Shown piece by piece: positions 56,293 through 64,000 of a stretch of DNA of 64,000 nucleotides. Numbering within the stretch: position 1 is the stretch's first letter; each line of letters begins with the position of its first letter. The notes beneath the pieces were generated by a model that made no database searches, was not told the DNA's origin, and saw only the letters and a program-made list of their open reading frames with translations. The translations under genes were made by a program, and so were the position numbers. The stretch comes from Vandiemenella viatica. Its lineage: Eukaryota; Arthropoda; Insecta; Orthoptera; Morabidae. Location: the NCBI GenBank assembly GCA_031002005.1, contig JARYHS010008074.1:7882924-7946923 (forward strand), read 5' to 3'.

Positions 56293-56324
56293 AACAACAA
56301 CAACAACAACATCTGGCCTCCACC

Positions 56325-56934
56325 GTCAGATTCTGTCACCCTTATTTTGCACAACTGAAAACAATGTCATCCCAGCAAACAGTAACGCAACCCCTTCACA
56401 ATCTCATTGCCGGATATTTCATTCAGAGCCATCTATATTTCAGATTGTTCATTTCCTTAAGTCAATGCATGAAACGAAACAGAAAGACTGCCTAACAGGG
56501 AGGAACCAAGCTCTTCCCACTGATAATTCTTACTAGTAGGGTAGTTCATCAATCTTCCTCTACATTTCATTAATATTTTTCCTAAATTTAGATCATGAAA
56601 CCTATTGTAAATGTTCCAATTAATGGTATTGCATTAAGGCGAGGTGAGCAAGAGGCTCAGTGCTACAATTTTACTCCAATTGATCAGCATAAAACTATAA
56701 TCATAATTATTTGTATTCTAATTCCTTCCAATAATATTGCACTCATCATGTAGTCTGAGGATAAACAAGCGGATAACCATGTTTGAGAAGGTAGGATTTT
56801 TAGTACTGCAAAACTACAGAAACAATCACAATGAAAGCATTTCGGAAAAGTGTGTCTGTAAGACAGATTGAATGAAACAGTTTTCCTACGACACGTTGTT
56901 TACACAATGACAAGTAGCGCTACAGCATAAGTGG
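56325..56934. other. No feature seen
   Basis: Pre-insertion host flank of the I-clade LINE; nothing recognised. Confidence 0.4.
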
Positions 56935-57030
56935 CGTAGTCCTGTGGTTAACGTTCTGGGCTTGTGAACGTGCGGTTCTCGGTTCAAATCTGAGTATTTT
57001 AAATTTATTTTTATTTCCTTTTTTAACGTT
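56935..57030 (+). mobile_element. tRNA-like SINE, family 3
   Basis: GTGGCGTAGTCCTGTGGTTA holds an A-box region and GGTTCAAATCTG a B-box region about 50 bases later, then a T-rich body. A functional tRNA is unlikely because the 3' acceptor half does not pair with the 5' end. Confidence 0.6.
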
Positions 57031-57904
57031 CCAAACCTACACAGTGCTTATGTATATAATATATCCTTGATTCTTACCTAATTGCATCACGGAATAATAT
57101 ACTTGAGGAGTATCTCATAACTGAGAGTATCCAATATTTCTTAACAAACTGCCGACGTAAAAATTAACGCTTTTGCAGTGGCAACACTGTAAGGTTGCTA
57201 CTCGGGTTTCTAGCTGCGTCGAAATCACATCGTCTGTCCTTTTTCAAACTGCTCACAAGTTTTGAAAATAATTATTTTACGATAGAACTAACTTTACCTA
57301 TCAGAAACAAATAATTTATTATTGGAATTATTTCTCTAATTTTGAGCCATGTTGACAACCGTTAATTCTGTATGTGGACTATAACGATTATGCACCATCA
57401 TCAAATAAAACAAAAACATGAGAGGAAATCTCATAGAACTAAATATTAGTACTGTAACAAATTAAGCGACCATTGACACTCAAAAATTTACAAAGAGATT
57501 ACTATCGTAGGACAAACATAAATTCTTATACAACTGGCATAAGTAAAGAAACGTTTTTAGAAGCAGAGAGTTCTTAAATTACTTTTTCTTTCCTTTTTCT
57601 ACAATGCCTGTAAACATTTACTTTATGTGATTTACAGCATTGCGATTTGATACTTGTGGCTGTTAAATGTTAATTACTTAATACAGCATGAAATTTTCTG
57701 CATTCTTTTTTTGGAATTACTTCAATGTTATAACATAAATAAATACTGGCATTTGTTGAATAAGGATGTTACCACTCGTGATTGTTGTTTAGTCTCAGGT
57801 GTAAAGGGAAATGCCCACATTTCATCACCCATTATAATCGACTCCGAAATCGCGTATGCCGCAAAAATTCAAACAAACTCAGTCTACTGGTAAAGTAAGG
57901 GAAA
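57031..57904. other. No feature seen
   Basis: AT-rich, no gene. Confidence 0.4.
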
Positions 57905-58075
57905 TTGTTTAAGGACCCGAAGACATTCGGGAGGAGGCGGGTTCGAATTCCCGTTCAGCCATCCAGATTTGGGTTATCTAAGGTTTCCCCAAATTCCTTC
58001 CTGTTCTTTGCCACAAGTATTTCCGTGCTGCTAATGACCTCTACGTAGACAAATTGTAACGCCATATAAAAAAAG
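57905..58075 (+). mobile_element. SINE family 1, 5' truncated
   Basis: Starts within ACATTCGGGAGGAGGCGGGTTCGAATTCCCG, that is, at the B-box half, and continues ATCCAGATTTGGGTTATC to CTAATGACCTC and an A tail. The A box is missing. Confidence 0.85.
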
Positions 58076-58624
58076 GGTATCAGAAGGAGGTATTGTTAGT
58101 TGAGATCATGCCAGCTGCAACCAACCAAAGTAAACACATACAGCTAATGTGAAACATGAAGGAAAAAAACTGAGAAGAGCAATTCAGAACTGAAGAAGAA
58201 GAATTTCAAGCAATGGCACAAGCATTCTCCATAATGAAGATGCCTTCGACTCTAAAGGATTTAACAGTAAAAATTTGTACGGTCTTGGGTAGAAATATAG
58301 GGCAATTGGCATGAGGCACAGTGGTTCAAATCACTTGAAAAGTTGGTCAAAATTCGAAAATAATGTAATTCTTTTGAAGAAATTTATAAAGAGGTTTTTG
58401 GGTTCTCTGTGTTCTAATCCGATGTCCAGAATTCAAAATGGAAGACTTTTTTAAAGAAAATAATTAGTCCATTTTGCTCAATACTTTGCATACCCTTTAT
58501 TCCTTGGGGTGCAAATAGGTGACATGTGATACAGCGAAAATACCTTCTTTCAACCATTAAACAAGTGGAGGTAGAAGGGGCAGTATTTTCTGTACAAAAC
58601 CCAATAGTTAGTGTGGGGTAGGGG
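58076..58624. other. No feature seen
   Basis: No gene recognised. Confidence 0.4.
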
Positions 58625-58744
58625 TCATGCATCGATGTTTTACTATGCATCACTTAAAAACATCGATGTTTTTTCATCGTCGAATACTTTTATGTTTTTC
58701 TTATTGTTTCTTTGTATTTGTTGAGACAAATACAAAGAAACAAT
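58625..58744. repeat. Palindrome-rich segment, possible hAT terminus
   Basis: CATCGATGTTTT occurs twice (58630, 58661) and a perfect 19-bp inverted repeat with a 4-base spacer spans 58703-58744 (ATTGTTTCTTTGTATTTGT and its complement). Lies left of hAT C-terminal coding sequence. Confidence 0.55.
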
Positions 58745-58959
58745 ATTTGTCGGCAAATGTAGTTTCATTTATCTCCTACTGTTCATTTAAAATCAACAAG
58801 AGAAAGTGTCAACAGTTTGATGTTCATTACTTCCAGTTGAACGCAGATAGTTCACTGTCTTTCGTTTGGTCCGTGTGAACACAGAGTAACACTATACCAG
58901 CAGTGTAGTGCTGTGGCTGCGATGATGTGTTTAATTTCATGCTTTTCTGTTTATGGCTT

Positions 58960-59150
58960 TACACTTCTTCGTCACCATTAGAGGCAGGAAAGGACTGGGT
59001 GCAAGGAATGGGAAGGAACTTGGCACAGGCCTTTTGAATGAACAATCACGGCATTTGAGGAAACCATGGAAAACCCCAATCTGAATGCCCGGACGAGGAT
59101 TCCAACCCACGTCCTCCAGAATGCCAGGGCAAGACGTTACTGTTCACCTA
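58960..59150 (-). mobile_element. Diverged SINE family 1
   Basis: Minus-strand copy: GGCAGGAAAGGACTGGGTGC, GGAAACCATGGAAAACCCCA, GAGGATTCCAACCC for the B box. Decayed head. Confidence 0.8.
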
Positions 59151-59301
59151 GCATAATAAAATTAATTTTATAATACTGAGTGTTGGTTAAGTAATGGTGT
59201 ACGAGTGAGATATAGATTTCTAAGTGAAACAAAAACTACAGACTAATAGAAATATTTTACTACAATTCCAAACCACTACAGTAAAAAAAAAAAAAAAATC
59301 A

Positions 59302-59586
59302 TTAAATACTAAAAATATTAATTGTAAGTCTTTGACCACTTAACACGATTAGGCATCTTTGCAGAAACAAAACCTTACTCAATCGTTTTCCTTTCATTCC
59401 ATTCCATTGCTGATTAATTATTTGAGCAGCCTTCGAAAATAAACGTTTGGCTGGAACAGAAGTCCCAAAAATAGTCAAGTATTTGAAGGCAATTTTATAA
59501 AGCTTAGGAAACTGCAATTTTAGATCACTCCAGATTTCCAAAAGATTATAGAGTCTTCGTACTGGACTATGCAAGTAAATGGATAA
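59302..59586 (-). pseudogene. hAT transposase C-terminal dimerisation domain
   Basis: The minus-strand frame reads YNLLEIWSDLKLQFPKLYKI, AFKYLTIFGTSVPAKRLFSK, AAQIINQQWNGMKGKRLSKV, LFLQRCL. This is the hAT dimerisation domain: W-x-x-hydrophobic-FP-LY-x-IA, then SVPxERLFSKAG (here AKRLFSKAA). The E of ERxFS is K. The frame enters the N gap upstream, so the catalytic domain cannot be judged. Confidence 0.85.
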
Positions 59587-60586
59587 NNNNNNNNNNNNNN
59601 NNNNNNNNNNNNNNNNNNNNNNNNNNNNNNNNNNNNNNNNNNNNNNNNNNNNNNNNNNNNNNNNNNNNNNNNNNNNNNNNNNNNNNNNNNNNNNNNNNNN
59701 NNNNNNNNNNNNNNNNNNNNNNNNNNNNNNNNNNNNNNNNNNNNNNNNNNNNNNNNNNNNNNNNNNNNNNNNNNNNNNNNNNNNNNNNNNNNNNNNNNNN
59801 NNNNNNNNNNNNNNNNNNNNNNNNNNNNNNNNNNNNNNNNNNNNNNNNNNNNNNNNNNNNNNNNNNNNNNNNNNNNNNNNNNNNNNNNNNNNNNNNNNNN
59901 NNNNNNNNNNNNNNNNNNNNNNNNNNNNNNNNNNNNNNNNNNNNNNNNNNNNNNNNNNNNNNNNNNNNNNNNNNNNNNNNNNNNNNNNNNNNNNNNNNNN
60001 NNNNNNNNNNNNNNNNNNNNNNNNNNNNNNNNNNNNNNNNNNNNNNNNNNNNNNNNNNNNNNNNNNNNNNNNNNNNNNNNNNNNNNNNNNNNNNNNNNNN
60101 NNNNNNNNNNNNNNNNNNNNNNNNNNNNNNNNNNNNNNNNNNNNNNNNNNNNNNNNNNNNNNNNNNNNNNNNNNNNNNNNNNNNNNNNNNNNNNNNNNNN
60201 NNNNNNNNNNNNNNNNNNNNNNNNNNNNNNNNNNNNNNNNNNNNNNNNNNNNNNNNNNNNNNNNNNNNNNNNNNNNNNNNNNNNNNNNNNNNNNNNNNNN
60301 NNNNNNNNNNNNNNNNNNNNNNNNNNNNNNNNNNNNNNNNNNNNNNNNNNNNNNNNNNNNNNNNNNNNNNNNNNNNNNNNNNNNNNNNNNNNNNNNNNNN
60401 NNNNNNNNNNNNNNNNNNNNNNNNNNNNNNNNNNNNNNNNNNNNNNNNNNNNNNNNNNNNNNNNNNNNNNNNNNNNNNNNNNNNNNNNNNNNNNNNNNNN
60501 NNNNNNNNNNNNNNNNNNNNNNNNNNNNNNNNNNNNNNNNNNNNNNNNNNNNNNNNNNNNNNNNNNNNNNNNNNNNNNNNNNNNNN
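59587..60586. other. Assembly gap (1,000 N)
   Basis: Exactly 1,000 N, a placeholder size. The 387- and 402-codon frames across it are artefacts. Confidence 1.
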
Positions 60587-61044
60587 TCTAATCATAAATA
60601 TATTTTTACATCTCTGCATATGCAAAACATCCACATCTGTGGATATCAAGCACCGAACATCGACATCTGTATCCGCAAGGATGATCTCCGTTACAACACT
60701 AGTTGTGTGAACGAAGGCTTTCCTGGTGTTTCCGCCAGATAGGGTTGTAGGACAGACTTCAGCTCTGGTTGTCACAGTAGTTACACAAGTCTAGAAGATG
60801 GTGGCAAAACTACTGCCAGAAGCTCGTTCTTCTACAACACTACTTAGCAGAGGACCCGTGAAGATTACGTTTCAACACTAGTTCTAATAGGAATGCGGGG
60901 CTGCACTACCACAAATCCTCCCATTTTCCCTTCCACTTGTCTTGAAACTTGATTTACAACTTTAGCTCTTTGGTTCTATTTTTTATGAAGTTCTCTCCCA
61001 ACAAATAACTTTTTATCTACACCAATGATTTTTCTTTTTTAACA
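60587..61044. other. No feature seen
   Basis: Possibly the 5' part of the hAT element, but no motif is visible. Confidence 0.3.
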
Positions 61045-61375
61045 ATTTTTTATGGCTCACTCTGTCAAATTTGTTAAAAACATCTAGCACAACACAATCT
61101 CCTTTGTCTCCATTGTCCATTTCATCCAAAATATCTTGTATAAAGCACAAAGAGATTCACATGAATCTAAAGTCATGCCGTCGACGTGAAAGCGAGTCTC
61201 TTTCCTCACAGAGATTTCCGATGTCACTGCATATCAATCTCTCCATTAATTTGCCTGCCACTGATAAGATAATTAGCCCATAATTGGCAGATAAGTCGCC
61301 ACTGCTTTGAGACTGGTACTAATAGTGCACATTTCCAGTCCTCTGGGAAACAGCAAGTGTCCAGACTCAATCTTA
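61045..61375 (-). pseudogene. LINE reverse transcriptase fragment
   Basis: On the minus strand across two to three frames: CCFPEDWKCALLVPV, SANYGLIILSVAGKLMERL (for NYRPIxLxSxxxKxxER), SRRRHDFRF (for xxQxGFR), ILDEMDNGDKGDCVVLDVFN and KFDRVSH (for D-F-x-K-A-F-D-x-V-x-H). Heavily broken. Confidence 0.65.
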
Positions 61376-61430
61376 ATAACATTTCAAGCTACCTTTAATA
61401 CTTTTGCAGTAGGAGGGTGGGGTCGGAGGG

Positions 61431-61680
61431 TATAAATATCGGTGCCCCCCGAGCAGACCAGCAGTCGCGTCCTGGACTGCGCTCCTCACGCCGACCAGTG
61501 GACACTACCTGAAGATGATGGCATGTTACGCCATCGAAAATTCATACATTTGCGATCAATTTACCCGGCTGCACGCCCGAGAAATCTTCCAGCAACAGTT
61601 ACGCCAGGAAAACTTACGATCACACAATATTATCCATACTGGCCCCTTTATGATTATTTAGCTTTCTTAGTTCCTTTATA
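61431..61680 (+). promoter_or_regulatory. PLE terminal repeat: TATA-like box plus hammerhead-like motif
   Basis: TATAAATATC at 61431 lies about 78 bases before CTGAAGA (61509), a perfect GATGGC/GCCATC stem with a 7-base loop, and GAAAATTC. Same plan as 15141-15245. Confidence 0.6.
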
Positions 61681-61817
61681 ACAACCTCAGGATGCATTTC
61701 ACATTCTCTAGTTTGCACATTTCTATTTGTGTAGATAAACTACTCCTGATCTACACACTCCAATTTTTGAATTTCAGTCCCTAATGGTCTGAGCAAACAA
61801 TTTACATGGTATATCTA

Positions 61818-61819
<2 letters not shown>

Positions 61820-61848
<29 letters not shown>
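61820..61848. repeat. Poly-T tract
   Basis: About 28 T; could be the A tail of a minus-strand retroelement. Confidence 0.9.
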
Positions 61849-61852
<4 letters not shown>

Positions 61853-62599
61853 CTCAGTAACTTTTTCTCGATTCGTATTTATGATTGTCTGAATACCTTT
61901 AATTTCCTCAGTTTACTAAAATAGTCATAGAATTTTTTACATGTTTCATACAGTAGCTCTACATCAGGGACTTCTAAAGATTTTCTCACCATGTCCCCAT
62001 TCTGTCAAAAGAAAAGTTCCTACACCTCGCCTCCCAGCCAAAATTTTATTATTAAAAAGGTAAATGCCTACTACTCAATACTAAAAATGATATCTAACAG
62101 GAAACTCAGAAATTTTGTGCTCTTGGTATATGGGTTTTCATTTTAAGAGACAGAGAAGGAGAGGTAGTACTTGTAATTGGGTAGAATTGGGGTATAATCC
62201 ACACAAGCAGCAAAGCTACTTTGCACTCCGCGCCCACCCCTGACATGTCTTCATGTCCTCTAACAAGAAAAAAAAGGGGGGGGGGTTGGGTGCTCTTCAT
62301 TTTGTGTACCTATACTCTGCACCAATAATTTTATTAGTTACCATGCTCCTGAGATAGTACTGGGTCCTAGTATTGATTGTCATTGGCTTGGTCTTCTTCT
62401 GAACTTAGATGTGTCTTACACACTGTACTAAGTACAACTTACAGTATTTTGAAAGGTTCAAATAGTCTGGCCAATTAAGAAAGCACAGCTGTCATGTGGT
62501 TAGATCACTTTGTAGAAGTCATAGTGACAATCCATACATGATGTAGCTTTAGGCTGCTGTCTTCATTAATATTGTTAGGGTGTATTGCAATCTCCAATG
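61849..62599. other. No feature seen apart from a short G run
   Basis: A G tract sits at 62276-62286. No gene recognised. Confidence 0.4.
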
Positions 62600-63370
62600 C
62601 CTCTTTTATCCACCTCGGCAGAGGTAGCTTTTGAATGAATGATATACTTTATAAATCCATCTTTAGTTTCCCTCTTTGCTGCTATTAATTAATTGTTTAG
62701 TTGCTTTCTCTTAGGAGTGTTGTTTTCTATTCTTTACAGACTCTTTAACTTCCTAACCTCCTTATAACAGTATGCAGGTACAATGCTTCCCTTTATAATC
62801 TGTTTTGGAATAAACTTTTCTTCCCTCAGTCTTATTATCTCCTTGAATAATTGTTCCCACTTCAACTCACATGCACTTGTGCCTTCCTTCCATATACATA
62901 ACCTCCCTTTAAATATGTGCCTTGTTATAACTATACCTATTATTCAATTCAGTTTTGGCCACTGGTTTACTGAACCTTCCAATATCTATCAGAAATGCTT
63001 CATAATCACTTATTCCAACAATTTCTTGAGAATCTACAAGATTATCATCAGGCTTTATTAGGAATATACGCTTCTAAGGTATTTGCAAATTTCTGTTCAT
63101 TTGTTAGTAATTTCCATTCTAATTTATACCTGGTAAATTTAAATTCCCACCAATAATGACCACTATATTATCACATCTAAACACTGAATATATGTTTAGT
63201 TTCACCCAAAGAATTTTTTTTTTACCAGCCCAGAAATCTAATCCTAGTAACTCACAGTTATGAACTATTAACATCAGTGAAGTGCAGTCATCTTTGCCAA
63301 TATGTAAACACTACCAACAGCTCGTTTGTTAGGGAAAACCTTATTGTTTACCACTTCTTCCCTGAAGCAA
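62600..63370 (-). pseudogene. LINE endonuclease C-terminus and linker fragment
   Basis: On the minus strand: VVIIGGNLNLPGIN (for GDFNLPxIxW), then IKPDDNLVDSQEIVGISDYE and AFLIDIGRFSKPVA (for ISDHDxV), and a linker with WEQLFKEIIRLREEKFIPKQ and YKEVRKLKSL. This is the order endonuclease to linker of a CR1/jockey-group LINE. It may be the same element as the RT piece at 61045-61375. Confidence 0.6.
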
Positions 63371-64000
63371 GACTCTGCCCGCATTATACTCTTAACAGCT
63401 TGCAAGTAACAGTCTTATAACCAGCAGCGATCCAGTATCTGTTTCAACACCTTCAACTGGTGTGCGTTCTGTGTTTTCCTTGAAACTTAAACACCTGTGA
63501 ACTCCACAGATGGAACTAGCTTATTAACATTTCCCTGACACCAGACATCCTCCTGACCTAAACTCCAAATAAGACCCTATCAGTAGACCCAGCACTAATT
63601 ATTATTATTATTATTTATCCACATTTTATAAATCTTAAATGTAAAATTTTAAAGTTTTTTCTAATAATATTTATGCCCTGTCATGTTAATTATTTTGATG
63701 ATGTTCCTCAATTTTTATGATAAAATGTCTCCATAATTATTGATTCAGTACTACTTGGGTTCTACATTCACTAAGCTTGTATCCCCCTCCTCCTCCTCAC
63801 ACAAGCAAATCACTTTGTACTCTTGTTGGTTAGGCTACCCCAGCAATGTCAGAAGAGTCATCACTGAGCATTACATGAGCTTCCTCTGTTGCCCAGTATT
63901 TGGTATTGGGTAGTTGTCAATGGCTTTAAGGGCAGACTAGACGACCCGTGCGAAAATTTCGGGAATAAAATGCGATGAATAGTGAGGTTGAATATAATGT
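63371..64000. other. No feature seen apart from a short (ATT)n
   Basis: (ATT)n at 63596-63614. No gene recognised to the window end. Confidence 0.4.

Larger units (their letters stand above)
50413..56311 (+). mobile_element. Full-length I-clade LINE
   Basis: 5.9-kb insertion flanked by a perfect 13-bp target duplication TCTGGCCTCCACC (50400-50412 and 56312-56324). It has a GC-rich 5' UTR (50413-50942), ORF1, ORF2 with endonuclease, RT and RNase H, a repetitive 3' UTR and a (CAA)n tail (56293-56311). The base composition is clearly GC-richer than the flanks. Confidence 0.97.

Noticed and set aside
56935..57005. Functional tRNA gene
   Set aside because: A/B boxes are present but the acceptor stem does not close; it looks like a SINE head.
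59567..60775. Open frames of 387 and 402 codons on both strands
   Set aside because: They run through 1,000 N; there is no sequence to translate.

Overview
This is a eukaryotic, AT-rich, intron-scale intergenic window, almost certainly from a large insect genome (Orthoptera or a related polyneopteran by the mix of repeat families; that placement is inference). The support is the near absence of host coding sequence and the dense, nested transposable elements: several non-LTR retrotransposon families, Penelope-like elements (PLEs), Helitrons, mariner and hAT transposons, and tRNA-derived SINEs. There are no operons, bacterial genes or CRISPR arrays. A 1,000-base run of N (59587-60586) is an assembly gap. 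Almost every open frame is a piece of a mobile element. The one candidate host exon is at 7900-8079 (60 codons, phase 0, consensus splice sites).

Layout. 1-5.4 kb: a decayed PLE interrupted by a minus-strand Helitron (2540-4397) with helicase remnant, then a palindromic PLE insertion (4728-4894) and a SINE with a 14-bp target duplication. 5.5-8.1 kb: an RTE-like LINE split by a DD41D mariner, then the host exon. 9-15.3 kb: a second copy of the same PLE family, split by a second Helitron (11788-13280), followed by a GIY-YIG-bearing PLE with a 5S-like box and a promoter/ribozyme-like terminal repeat. 15.3-19.5 kb: CR1-group LINE and a mariner with both inverted termini. 20-26 kb: DD41D mariner, R1-like endonuclease, I-like 3' end, LINE remnant. 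27-32.8 kb: RTE-like LINE carrying two SINEs, a CR1/L2-type LINE and an LTR-like block. 32.8-35.1 kb: LINE endonuclease split by a hAT-like remnant and a SINE. 35.8-39.4 kb: long minus-strand RTE-like LINE pierced by a second palindromic PLE insertion. 40.3-41.7 kb: diverged ~170-bp tandem array. 43-49.7 kb: short-repeat cluster, SINE, THAP-like remnant and a second CR1-group LINE. 50.4-56.3 kb: a full-length I-clade LINE with a 13-bp target duplication. 56-64 kb: SINEs, hAT fragment, gap, PLE terminal repeat and LINE remnants.

The most interesting structures are (1) two independent PLE insertions with the same fold-back architecture and 12-bp target duplications (4.7 and 36.6 kb), (2) two Helitrons with clear termini inserted into two copies of one PLE family, one of which rejoins the RT reading frame exactly when removed, and (3) at least seven hammerhead-like PLE terminal motifs in 64 kb, two of them about 60-80 bp downstream of a TATA-like box. 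Family assignments come from motifs recognised by eye; no database search was run.
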